A DNA stretch of 64,000 bases from Cellulosimicrobium composti. GTDB lineage: Bacteria; Actinomycetota; Actinomycetes; Actinomycetales; Cellulomonadaceae. The notes under the pieces are model-generated. The model was not told the origin of the DNA. It saw nothing but the letters and a program-made list of their open reading frames with translations, and made no database searches. Of the stretch, positions 8,601 through 15,965 are shown one piece after another. The DNA lies in NCBI RefSeq assembly GCF_009711085.1, contig NZ_WMKA01000006.1:1-64000 (forward strand), given 5' to 3'. The translations under genes were made by a program, and so were the position numbers. Every line of letters begins with the position of its first letter. Positions within the stretch are counted from its first letter, which is position 1.

Positions 8601-10166
8601 GAGGCGGCGGTGCCGATGCCGCGCAAGCCGTGGCTGCCCGAGCTCGCGCCCACGTACGACCTCGCGCGCCTGCCGAACCCGCGGACGGACACGATGCTGC
8701 TCCTCGGCGTCGAGGACGACCCGACGACCCAGGCGCAGCCGACCGTCTTCTACGAGCCGGACCGCGACGGCAACATGGCGATCTACGGCACCGGTGGCTC
8801 CGGCAAGAGCGCGACCCTGCGCACGATCGCGGTCTCGGCCGCTATCACGGCGCGCGGCGGCCCCGTGCAGGTGTACGCGATCGACGCCGGCGCGAGCGGT
8901 CTGCGCATGCTCGAGGACCTCCCGCACGTCGGCGCGGTCATCTCCGGCGACGACGAGGAGCGCGTCCAGCGCGTGCTGCGGACGCTGCGCGACCTCGTCG
9001 ACGAGCGCTCGGCGCGGTACGCCGCCGTGCGCGCGGGCAGCCTCGACGAGTACCGGCGCCTGGCGAACGCGCCCGACGAGCCGCGCATCCTCCTGCTCGT
9101 CGACGGCATCGGCGCGTTCCGCGAGTCCTACGAGTTCCGGCCCGCGCACGCGTTCCCGGTGTGGGGCGCGTTCACGGCCGTCGCGACGGACGGCCGCCAG
9201 GTCGGCGTGCACGTCGTCGTCGCGGGCGACCGCGCGGCGTCGGTGCCGACGTCGCTCGGCTCGACGATCCAGAAGCGCCTCGTGCTGCGCCTCGCGAGCG
9301 AGGACGACTACCTGACGCTGGGCGTGCCGAAGGACGTGCTCTCGCTGACGTCCCCGCCCGGCCGCGGCGTGCTCGACGAGAACGAGGTCCAGGTCGCGGT
9401 GCTCGGCGGCGACCCGAACGTCGCGCTCCAGGCGCGCGAGCTCGGCAAGCTGCGCGACGCGATGGTGCGCCTCGGCATCCCGCAGGCGCCCGGCGTCGAG
9501 CGGCTCCCGGACAGCTTCACGCTCGACGCGCTGCCGGAGCTCGCGGGCGACCGCCCGGCGATCGGCCTGGACGACCTCGACATCGCGCCCGTGGGCCTGC
9601 CCGCGCGCGGCACGTTCATGCTCTCCGGCCCGCCCGGGGGCGGGCGCACGACGGCGCTCGTCACGATCGCGCAGGCCGTGCGCCGGGCGCGCGCGGGCCG
9701 GGTCGTGTACCTGTCACCGCGCCGCACGAGCATCTCGGCGCTCGACGTCTGGGACACGGCCGCGACGTCGCCGGAGGAGGTCGTGACGCTCCTGGAGTCG
9801 CTCACGCAGGCCCTCGACGGCGGGTCGCTGCGCCCGGGCGCGCTCACGGTCCTCGTCGAGTCGGTGACGGAGTTCACCGGCACGCCCGCGGAGCAGCCGC
9901 TCGTCGCGTTCGTGCGGGCCGCGACGCGCGCCGAGCAGCTCGTCGTGGGCGAGGCGGAGTCGTCGACGTGGGGGCAGGCGTGGGCGATCGCGCAGCCGTT
10001 CAAGGCCGGCCGCACCGGGCTCCTGCTCACGCCGGGCGACCTCGACGGCGACACCCTGCTCGGCACCGGCCTCGGCCGGATCCGCCGGGCGGACTTCCCG
10101 CCCGGGCGCGGCTTCCTCGTCGTCTCCGGCCGGGCGCGCAAGCTGCACGTCGCACTCCCGAGGTAG
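5694..10166 (+). CDS. EssC/EccC-type FtsK-SpoIIIE ATPase of a type VII secretion system
   Basis: This 1490-residue protein should be the motor that drives WXG100-type substrates across the membrane. Residues 1-95 look like a ubiquitin-like beta-grasp (YukD-type) domain. An FHA domain follows (YLGRDRNMDIRLSD, SKRHARI, TNSANG). Two membrane helices lie at about 242-285. Three ATPase modules come next. Module 1 has an intact Walker A GGTTGAGKS (706-714) and Walker B LLIVVDEF. Module 2 has GTGGSGKS (1032-1039) but LLLVDG without the catalytic acid. Module 3 has GPPGGGRT (from 1312) with Arg for Lys. FHA plus three fused ATPases is the EssC plan. The start is GTG with only a weak Shine-Dalgarno. 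A 95-bp gap separates it from the kinase operon. Confidence 0.92.
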   Translation: MRIKLTLHRPDASTTNVAVTADATATVRDVAEALFAGDPTRSGTAVPDRLTLQVGTSPAGSGQGRVLSPTSDLVEAGLRSGSTVSIVRVSEHFDAPGQDRGAAVAVLRVLEGPDAGREFPLPVGTSYLGRDRNMDIRLSDPQVSKRHARITVGETIEITDTNSANGLVMGGQRMMRSTLTSADTVTIGSTVVSVVALHRTTSLAPTSPVVEFNRSPRVVARFPERKLKAPKPPTPPEPQRFPYLAMVAPLIMGTILYSVTRNILSIVFIGLSPILMLGNYLDQKVQARRKLKAQREQFAAAVVAMRDTIERTHAVERAVRLSEAPSVADTVDAVRRLGGLMWTHRPEHEAFLTVRVGLGAAPARTQLEQPSENNTLPEFWSELEKLHAQCATISGVPVVARLRTDGALGVAGTGSTVDAVARGILVQLAGLHSPSELVLAAVTSQRSRADWEWLEWLPHTGSPHSPLGGDHLADNPGAAQALLSQLEDLVEARGADLDTHAELRGPIDPEEGEDTPKPVLPTVVVLVEDDAPVDRSRLTRLVERGADAGVHVVWVAPTVEQLPAACRTFVLVDTADATSAGTAGATSGEVRVGRLTFPVTCETVDLPTAHEVARILAPVVDVGAPVDDDSDLPRSVSYLTLAGTALAEDPGRLIDAWRENGSLTPRDGSPPVRRKAPTNLRGLVGHSGTEPLYLDLRTQGPHALVGGTTGAGKSEFLQSWVLGMAAAHSPDRVTFLFVDYKGGAAFADCVDLPHTVGLVTDLSPHLVRRALTSLRAELRYREHLLNRKKAKDLASLERTGDPDAPPSLLIVVDEFAALVNEVPEFVDGVVDVAQRGRSLGLHLILATQRPAGVIKDNLRANTNLRVALRMADEDDSTDILGIPMAAHFDPSIPGRGAVKTGPGRITPFQTGYAGGWTTSRPERPRIDVQEMAFGSDIRWELPEPEVEEVTDPGPNDIARIVATISRAATEAAVPMPRKPWLPELAPTYDLARLPNPRTDTMLLLGVEDDPTTQAQPTVFYEPDRDGNMAIYGTGGSGKSATLRTIAVSAAITARGGPVQVYAIDAGASGLRMLEDLPHVGAVISGDDEERVQRVLRTLRDLVDERSARYAAVRAGSLDEYRRLANAPDEPRILLLVDGIGAFRESYEFRPAHAFPVWGAFTAVATDGRQVGVHVVVAGDRAASVPTSLGSTIQKRLVLRLASEDDYLTLGVPKDVLSLTSPPGRGVLDENEVQVAVLGGDPNVALQARELGKLRDAMVRLGIPQAPGVERLPDSFTLDALPELAGDRPAIGLDDLDIAPVGLPARGTFMLSGPPGGGRTTALVTIAQAVRRARAGRVVYLSPRRTSISALDVWDTAATSPEEVVTLLESLTQALDGGSLRPGALTVLVESVTEFTGTPAEQPLVAFVRAATRAEQLVVGEAESSTWGQAWAIAQPFKAGRTGLLLTPGDLDGDTLLGTGLGRIRRADFPPGRGFLVVSGRARKLHVALPR

Positions 10167-10301
10167 CGACGTGACGACCACGGGCACGTCATGGGGACAC
10201 CTCCCCATCGACGGCGCTCGTGGCCCGATGGTTGAGTACTTCCATCGACAACGGGACGACGTCCACGCAGGGTGGGGGTCGAGAGACAGAAGGAGAACAC
10301 C

Positions 10302-10574
10302 ATGGCTGGTGGCATGTGGGGCGCTAACGTCGAGGAGCTGCGCGGGCTGGGTCAGACCCTGCAGCAGAAGGCGGACGAGATCCGCACGACGATGCAGAAC
10401 CTGAACTCCCAGATCCAGAGCGTGCCGTGGGAGGGCCCCGACGCCCAGCAGTTCAAGGGCAGCGACTGGCCGGCTGCGCAGACGCAGCTCAACAACGTCG
10501 CGCAGACGCTGACGGACGCCGGCCAGAAGGCCACGCAGAACGCGCAGCAGCAGGAGCAGGCCTCGAACAGCTGA
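10302..10574 (+). CDS. WXG100-family (ESAT-6-like) protein
   Basis: This is a 90-residue all-helical protein, the usual length for the family. The Trp-x-Gly turn is present as VPWEGPDA (about residues 43-50) between two amphipathic helices rich in Gln and Ala. No signal peptide is present, as expected for type VII substrates. An AGGAG ribosome site at 10291-10295 fixes the ATG at 10302 over an upstream in-frame ATG at 10272. It lies 135 bp after the EssC-like gene and is followed by a strong hairpin terminator. Only one WXG100 gene is seen, so it may form a homodimer or be a structural component rather than one of an EsxA/EsxB pair. Confidence 0.93.
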   Translation: MAGGMWGANVEELRGLGQTLQQKADEIRTTMQNLNSQIQSVPWEGPDAQQFKGSDWPAAQTQLNNVAQTLTDAGQKATQNAQQQEQASNS

Positions 10575-10586
10575 CCTGCTCGGCTC

Positions 10587-10628
10587 CACCGAGGGCGCGG
10601 CACCCGCACGGGTGCCGCGCCCTCGGTG
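10587..10628 (+). terminator. Strong hairpin after the WXG100 gene
   Basis: A perfect 19-bp stem (10587-10605 with 10610-10628) closes on the tetraloop GCAC, 12 bp after the stop codon. No clear T tract follows, as is common for GC-rich actinobacterial terminators. Confidence 0.85.
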
Positions 10629-10720
10629 TGTCTGGGGGCGGCGCGGCCCGCGCGGCGTCGGTCTGCGAGACTGCGGGGACGCCGGCCCGACCGGCGGCCC
10701 CCGAGGAGAGGACCTGACGC

Positions 10721-11194
10721 ATGGCCGAGCTGCGCTTCCCGAGCGACGACTTCCCCGCCCCGGTGGGGGTCCGGGTCGACGCGCCGGACCGCTGGGTCCC
10801 CCTGCCGCACGTCGCCCTCCCGCTCGCGCTCGGCCGCGAGGTGGAGGAGGGGGAGTTCAACCCGAACGTCATCGTCGTGGTCTCGCGCATCCGTGCCGAC
10901 CACACGCTCGACGACGCGCACGCGGAGGTGCTGCGCAAGCTCAAGCCGCTGCCGCGGATGCGCCGGCTCGACGGCGGCGACGTCGACGTCGACGGCCTCC
11001 CGGGGCGCTGGGTCGAGGCGTCGTTCAAGGGCGGCGGGGGCTCGGTCCTCGTGCAGTCGGTGCGGACGGTCGTCGTCCCCCGCGGGCCGGTCGCGGACCT
11101 CGTCCAGACGACGGGCACGTGCACGCTGACGCAGCACCCGTGGGCCGCGGCGGAGATCCGGGCGGTCCAGGAGAGCCTGCGCGTCGACCGCTGA
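10721..11194 (+). CDS. LpqN/LpqT-like small protein
   Basis: The product has 157 residues and no signal peptide or lipobox. The pattern of an N-terminal PSDDFPAPVGVRVDAPDRW, a central VIVVVSRIR followed by a DDAHAEVLRKL helix, and a C-terminal beta-helix segment resembles the LpqN/LpqT family (mycobacterial lipoproteins of the Mog1/PsbP-like fold), here as a cytoplasmic form. The ATG has a good GAGGAG site. It follows the WXG100 gene across a strong terminator, so it is probably transcribed separately or by read-through. Relatives are often found beside type VII loci, so a role as chaperone or accessory of secretion is possible. Family assignment is moderate. Confidence 0.6.
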   Translation: MAELRFPSDDFPAPVGVRVDAPDRWVPLPHVALPLALGREVEEGEFNPNVIVVVSRIRADHTLDDAHAEVLRKLKPLPRMRRLDGGDVDVDGLPGRWVEASFKGGGGSVLVQSVRTVVVPRGPVADLVQTTGTCTLTQHPWAAAEIRAVQESLRVDR

Positions 11195-11280
11195 GCCGGC
11201 GTTACATTGGCCCGGATCACAAGACGGGGTATCCACCTGGCGAGACCGGTGCGACCCTGGTCACGGAGGAGAGGGTCCGA

Positions 11281-11310
11281 GTGAGGCGACCCTCACCCCA
11301 GTCGTACAAT
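11281..11310 (+). promoter_or_regulatory. Putative fprA promoter with inverted repeat
   Basis: TACAAT at 11305-11310 is a good -10. The inverted repeat GTGAGG-CGAC-CCTCAC (11281-11296) covers the place of the -35, which itself is poor, so a repressor or activator site is plausible. The 217-bp gap 11195-11411 holds nothing else I can identify. Confidence 0.45.
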
Positions 11311-11411
11311 CGAGAGGTCTCCTGCGGCCGGTACCCCACCGGTCGACGCGGAAACGGCCCGTCGGCCGCGCGGGAGAGACCCCCGTCCTCGACCGGAAGG
11401 CGCCCTGTCCT

Positions 11412-12824
11412 GTGAGCAGCATCCGTCCACTGCGCGTCGCGATCGTCGGCGCTGGTCCCGCCGGGATCTACGCCGCGGACATCCTGTCCAAGACCGACCT
11501 CGACGTGAGCATCGACCTGTTCGAGCGCCTGCCCGCGCCGTTCGGTCTCGTGCGCTACGGCGTCGCGCCCGACCACCCGCGCATCAAGCAGATCATCGTC
11601 GCGCTCCACAAGGTGCTGAGCCGCGGCGACATCCGCCTCCTCGCGAACGTGGACTACGGCGTCGACCTCAAGCTGGACGACCTGCGCCAGTACTACGACG
11701 CGGTGATCTTCTCGACCGGCTCGATCCGCGACGCGGCGCTCCCGATCGAGGGCATCGACCTGCCGGGCTCCTACGGCGCGGCCGACTTCGTCTCGTGGTA
11801 CGACGGCCACCCCGACGTCCCGCGCACCTGGCCGCTCGAGGCCGAGCAGGTCGCGGTCATCGGCGCCGGCAACGTCGCGCTCGACGTCGCGCGCGTGCTC
11901 GCGAAGCACGCGGACGACCTGCTGCCGACCGAGGTCCCGCAGAACGTCTACGAGATCCTCAAGGCGTCGCCCGTGACGGACGTCCACGTGTTCGCGCGCC
12001 GCGGCCCGGCGCAGGTGAAGTTCTCGCCGCTGGAGCTGCGAGAGCTGGGCCACGTGCCGGACGTCGACGTGATCGTCTACCCCGAGGACTTCGAGTTCGA
12101 CGAGGGCTCGATGGCGGCGATCAGCTCGTCCAACCAGACCAAGCAGGTCGTCAAGACCCTGACGGACTGGACGCTCAAGGACCCGAGCCAGAACACCGCC
12201 TCGCGTCGCCTGCACCTGCACTTCCTCCACGCCCCGGCCGCCGTGCTCGGCGACGGCAAGGTCGAGGCGCTGCGCACCGAGCGCACCCGGCTCAACGGCG
12301 ACGGCACCGTCTCCGGCACCGGCGAGTTCCACGAGTGGCCCGTGCAGGCCGTCTACCGCGCGGTCGGCTACTTCGGCTCCCCGCTCCCGGAGATCCCCTT
12401 CGACGAGCTCAAGGGCGTCATCCCGAACCGCGAGGGTCGCGTCATCGACATCGACGGCGAGCACATCCCCGGCGTCTACGCGACGGGCTGGATCAAGCGC
12501 GGCCCCGTGGGCCTCATCGGGCACACGAAGTCCGACGCGTCCGAGACCGTCCGGCACCTCGTGGAGGACGTCACGGGCGCGGGCGACGGCGGCGACGTCG
12601 CGGCGGCCGACCTCGCGGGCGGGCGCGTCGCGCCGCACGGCGACCCCGAGGCGATCGTCGAGTTCCTCCGCGAGCGCGGCGTCGACCACGTCGAGTGGTC
12701 CGGCTGGGAGCTCCTCGACGCGTACGAGCGCTCGCTCGGCGAGCCGCACGGGCGCGAGCGCATCAAGGTCGTGCCGCGCGAGGAGATGATCCGCATCGCG
12801 CGCGGCGAGGCCCAGGTCGGCTGA
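11412..12824 (+). CDS. fprA: FprA-type ferredoxin/adrenodoxin-NADP+ reductase
   Basis: This 470-residue flavoprotein moves electrons between NADPH and ferredoxins. The FAD-binding motif IVGAGPAGIYAADIL lies at about residues 10-24, followed by LPAPFGLVRYGVAPDHP, a hallmark of the adrenodoxin-reductase/FprA family. The NADP-binding motif is VIGAGNVALDVARVL (about 152-166). RRGPAQVKF and the late ATGWIKRGPVGLIG are also typical. Start GTG at 11412 with GGAAGG about 11 bp upstream. A 17-bp-stem hairpin follows the stop. It is monocistronic. In mycobacteria FprA supports iron metabolism and cytochrome P450 systems; no ferredoxin gene is adjacent here. Confidence 0.93.
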   Translation: MSSIRPLRVAIVGAGPAGIYAADILSKTDLDVSIDLFERLPAPFGLVRYGVAPDHPRIKQIIVALHKVLSRGDIRLLANVDYGVDLKLDDLRQYYDAVIFSTGSIRDAALPIEGIDLPGSYGAADFVSWYDGHPDVPRTWPLEAEQVAVIGAGNVALDVARVLAKHADDLLPTEVPQNVYEILKASPVTDVHVFARRGPAQVKFSPLELRELGHVPDVDVIVYPEDFEFDEGSMAAISSSNQTKQVVKTLTDWTLKDPSQNTASRRLHLHFLHAPAAVLGDGKVEALRTERTRLNGDGTVSGTGEFHEWPVQAVYRAVGYFGSPLPEIPFDELKGVIPNREGRVIDIDGEHIPGVYATGWIKRGPVGLIGHTKSDASETVRHLVEDVTGAGDGGDVAAADLAGGRVAPHGDPEAIVEFLRERGVDHVEWSGWELLDAYERSLGEPHGRERIKVVPREEMIRIARGEAQVG

Positions 12825-12852
12825 CCTGCCGCTCCGCACGACCGCAGGACCT

Positions 12853-12890
12853 ACGACGGCGCCCCACCCACCCGGGTGGGGCGCCGTCGT
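12853..12890 (+). terminator. Hairpin terminator after fprA
   Basis: A perfect 17-bp stem (12853-12869 with 12874-12890) closes on loop ACCC, 28 bp after the fprA stop. It is followed by a pyrimidine-rich CGTCCCC. Confidence 0.8.
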
Positions 12891-13052
12891 CGTCCCCGGG
12901 GTCGGGCCGCCCGCCCGCCGGCGCGACGTGAGCAGGGCGCGGGAACGGGACGGTCGCCTCGGGCGTTCACCAGGTGGGCGTCGACCGGGTCGGCGCCCGT
13001 CGGGCGCCTGCGCGAACCGCGCGGGGCGCCCGGGCACGGAAGGGAGCGCAGC

Positions 13053-13937
13053 GTGGGACGCCAGCACTACAACGGTCTCAAGACGGCAGGCCTGTTCGGC
13101 CTCATGTGGGCCATCGTCCTGGGGCTGTGGGCGCTGTTCGGCGCCCGGGCGAACCTGCTGTGGCTGTTCGTCGGCATCGGCCTCGTGACGACGTTCTACG
13201 GGTACTGGAACTCCGACAAGATCGCGATCCGCGCGATGCACGCGCGCCCGGTCAGCGAGCTCGAGCAGCCCGCGATGTACCGGATCGTGCGTGAGCTGTC
13301 GACGCAGGCGCGCCAGCCCATGCCCCGCCTGTACGTCTCGCCCACGCAGGCGCCCAACGCGTTCGCCACGGGCCGCAACCCCAAGAACGCGGCCGTGTGC
13401 TGCACCGAGGGGATCCTGCGCCTCCTCGACGAGCGCGAGCTGCGCGGCGTGCTCGGCCACGAGCTCATGCACGTGTACAACCGCGACATCCTCACGTCCT
13501 CCGTCGCGGGCGCGCTCGCGGGCGTCATCACCTCGCTCGCGCAGTTCCTGCTGATCTTCGGCGGCGACCGCGACCGCGGGGGGAACCCGGTCGCGGCCCT
13601 CGCGATGGTCGTCCTCGCGCCGCTCGCGGCGATGCTCGTGCAGCTCGCGATCTCGCGCACGCGCGAGTACGACGCCGACGAGGACGGCGCGAGGCTCACG
13701 GGTGACCCGCTCGCTCTCGCGTCCGCGCTGCGCAAGCTCGACGCCGGCACGCAGCGCGCCCCGCTCCCGCAGAACCGGGACCTCGTCGACGTGTCCCACC
13801 TCATGATCGCCAACCCGTTCCGCGGCGCGGGCGTCGCGAAGATGTTCGCGACCCACCCGCCGATGACCGAGCGCATCAAGCGCCTCGAGGCGATGGCCGG
13901 CCACGGCCCGGGCTACGGCGGCATCACGTACCACTGA
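13053..13937 (+). CDS. htpX: HtpX membrane zinc metalloprotease
   Basis: HtpX removes misfolded membrane proteins. The 294-residue product has two N-terminal membrane helices (about residues 10-50), then the M48 zinc motif HELMH (His136, Glu137, His140). A second pair of hydrophobic segments follows (about 150-200), then [15 protein letters not shown] supplying the third zinc ligand Glu. The length fits the family (about 285-300). The GTG at 13053 is chosen because AGGGAG lies at 13041-13046 and the translated sequence then begins at the usual position before helix 1; upstream in-frame starts would add an arginine-rich tail. It is monocistronic and is followed by an intergenic minisatellite. 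Confidence 0.92.
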   Translation: MGRQHYNGLKTAGLFGLMWAIVLGLWALFGARANLLWLFVGIGLVTTFYGYWNSDKIAIRAMHARPVSELEQPAMYRIVRELSTQARQPMPRLYVSPTQAPNAFATGRNPKNAAVCCTEGILRLLDERELRGVLGHELMHVYNRDILTSSVAGALAGVITSLAQFLLIFGGDRDRGGNPVAALAMVVLAPLAAMLVQLAISRTREYDADEDGARLTGDPLALASALRKLDAGTQRAPLPQNRDLVDVSHLMIANPFRGAGVAKMFATHPPMTERIKRLEAMAGHGPGYGGITYH

Positions 13938-13981
13938 ACCGCCGTCCGACCCACCGCTCCTCCCGCCCGTGTGATCCACCG

Positions 13982-14072
13982 GCGTGACCGGCGCGCGTGA
14001 CCCAGCAGCGTGACCCAGCAGCGTGACCCAAGAGCGTGACCCAGGAGCGTGACCCAGCGGCGTGACGCACCG
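13982..14072 (+). repeat. 13-bp intergenic minisatellite, about seven copies
   Basis: The unit is GCGTGACCCAGCA. Copies begin at 13982 (degenerate), 13995, 14008, 14021, 14034, 14047 and 14060 (partial). Differences are concentrated in the last three to four bases of each unit. It lies between htpX and the flavoprotein gene, and since 13 is not a multiple of three it is unlikely to be coding. The remaining gene-free bases to 14207 show nothing further of note. Confidence 0.9.
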
Positions 14073-14207
14073 GCCGCGTGAGCCACCTCACCACCCGGTC
14101 CGGGGACGGTCCCGCCGACCTAGCGTGGGACGTGGACCCGAGCCGCTCGGGCCCGTCTCCGCGGTCGGAGCCGCGGGGACCCGCGGTGCTCCGACGGAGG
14201 TCTCCCC

Positions 14208-15965
14208 ATGCAGTCGAGTCATCGACGTCTCGCGACGAACGTCCTGGTCATCGGAACGGGGGGCGCAGGGCTGCGCGCCTCGATCGAGCTCGCGGAGCGG
14301 GGTGTGGACGTCCTCGCGGTCGGCAAGCGCCGGCGCCACGACGCCCACACGAGCCTCGCCGCGGGCGGGATCAACGCGGCGCTCGCGACGATGGACCCGC
14401 AGGACTCGTGGCAGCAGCACGCGGCCGACACGATCACGGAGTCCTACCTCCTGGCCGACCCGGAGGTCGTGCAGGTCGTCACGCAGAACGCGGCGCGCGG
14501 CATCGAGGACCTCGCGCGGTGGGGCATGCCGTTCGCGCGCGAGGCGGACGGACGCCTCAGCCAGCGCTTCTTCGGCGCGCACACGTACCGACGCACGGCA
14601 TTCGCGGGGGACTACACGGGCCTCGAGATCCAGCGCACGCTCGTGCGGCGCGCGAGCGAGCTGCACGTGCCGGTGCTGGACACGGTCTACGTGACGCGGC
14701 TGCTCACGGCGGGCGGGCGCGTGTTCGGCGCGTACGGGTTCGACGTGACCGACGGCACGCGCGTGACGATCCACGCGGACGCCGTGATCCTCGCCGCGGG
14801 CGGGCACACCCGGATCTGGCGCCGGACGTCGTCGCGGCGGGACGAGAACACGGGCGACTCGTGGCGCCTCGCCGTCGAGGCGGGCGCGAGCCTGCGCGAC
14901 GCGGAGCTCGTCCAGTTCCACCCCTCGGGCATCCTCGAGCCCGACGACGCGGCGGGGACCCTGGTCTCCGAGGCGGCGCGCGGGGAGGGCGGCGTCCTGC
15001 GCAACGCGCTCGGCGAGCGCTTCATGGAGCGCTACGACCCGGAGCGGCTCGAGCTCTCGACGCGCGACCGCGTCGCGCTCGCGAACTTCACCGAGATCGC
15101 CGAGGGGCGAGGCACGGCGAAGGGCGGCGTCCTCCTGGACGTCTCCCACCTGCCGCGCGAGCAGGTGCTGGAGCGGCTCCCGCGCGTCTACCGCATGATG
15201 CTCGACCTGCAGATGCTCGACATCACGACGACGCCGATGGAGGTCGCCCCGACCGCCCACTACTCGATGGGCGGGGTGCGGGTCGCCGCGGCCGACCACG
15301 CGACGGACGTCGAGGGTCTCTACGTCATCGGCGAGGCGGCCAGCGGCCTGCACGGCGAGAACCGCCTCGGTGGCAACTCGCTCATCGAGCTGCTCGTGTA
15401 CGGGCGCCTCACGGGCGCTGCCGCCGCGGACTTCGCCGTCGGGTCTGACGCGCCCCGGCGCGACCGCGGCGCCGTCGCCGAGGCCGCGCACGAGGTGGAC
15501 CTCGCGCTCGGGCTGGGGACCGCCGTCGGCTCCGAGCCGGCGGCGCAGGAGAACGCGCGGCGGCTGCAGCGCGCCGTGCGCGACGTCATGACCGAGCACG
15601 CGGGCGTGGTCCGGTCCGCGGACGGGCTCACGAAGGGTCTGCGGCTCCTCGGCGAGGTCGAGGACCGGGCGCGGGCCGTCGTCGCGCACCCGGACATCGC
15701 CGGGTACGACGACCTCGCGCACGTGTTCGACCTCAAGGGGTCCCTGCTCGCGGCGCGCGCGACGCTCGACTCGGCGCTCGCGCGCCGCGAGACGCGCGGG
15801 TGCCACAACCGGTCCGACTTCCCGGAGACCGACCCGGCGCTGCAGGTGAACCTCGTGTGGTCGCCCGGCACCGGAGTCACGACCGAGGAGATCCCGCCCG
15901 TGCCCGCCGAGATCGCGTCACTCGTGCGCCACGACGACTCCGTGGTGGGCAAGCTCGTCGAGTAG
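14208..15965 (+). CDS. SdhA/FrdA/NadB-family FAD flavoprotein, stand-alone
   Basis: The 585-residue protein belongs to the succinate dehydrogenase / fumarate reductase / L-aspartate oxidase family. The FAD site is VLVIGTGGAGLRASIELA (about residues 13-30). HTSLAAGGINAAL is the covalent-FAD region in the family. Active-site motifs FHPSG, EAARGEGG, TAHYSMGG and ENRLGGNSL are present. A helical C-terminal region ends in CHNRSDFPETD, where SdhA-like proteins have the R-x-H-x-R-x-D-x-P motif. There is no iron-sulfur or membrane subunit gene next to it, so it is not part of a normal complex II operon. L-aspartate oxidase or soluble fumarate reductase are both possible. The ATG has GGAGG 7 bp upstream. 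Its 3' end overlaps the opposite gene by 48 bp. Confidence 0.85.
   Translation: MQSSHRRLATNVLVIGTGGAGLRASIELAERGVDVLAVGKRRRHDAHTSLAAGGINAALATMDPQDSWQQHAADTITESYLLADPEVVQVVTQNAARGIEDLARWGMPFAREADGRLSQRFFGAHTYRRTAFAGDYTGLEIQRTLVRRASELHVPVLDTVYVTRLLTAGGRVFGAYGFDVTDGTRVTIHADAVILAAGGHTRIWRRTSSRRDENTGDSWRLAVEAGASLRDAELVQFHPSGILEPDDAAGTLVSEAARGEGGVLRNALGERFMERYDPERLELSTRDRVALANFTEIAEGRGTAKGGVLLDVSHLPREQVLERLPRVYRMMLDLQMLDITTTPMEVAPTAHYSMGGVRVAAADHATDVEGLYVIGEAASGLHGENRLGGNSLIELLVYGRLTGAAAADFAVGSDAPRRDRGAVAEAAHEVDLALGLGTAVGSEPAAQENARRLQRAVRDVMTEHAGVVRSADGLTKGLRLLGEVEDRARAVVAHPDIAGYDDLAHVFDLKGSLLAARATLDSALARRETRGCHNRSDFPETDPALQVNLVWSPGTGVTTEEIPPVPAEIASLVRHDDSVVGKLVE

Noticed and set aside
4833-9212. 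1459-codon minus-strand frame across the EssC-like gene
   Set aside because: Arg/Asp/His-dominated composition is that of an antisense shadow in very GC-rich DNA; the plus-strand gene has clear domains.
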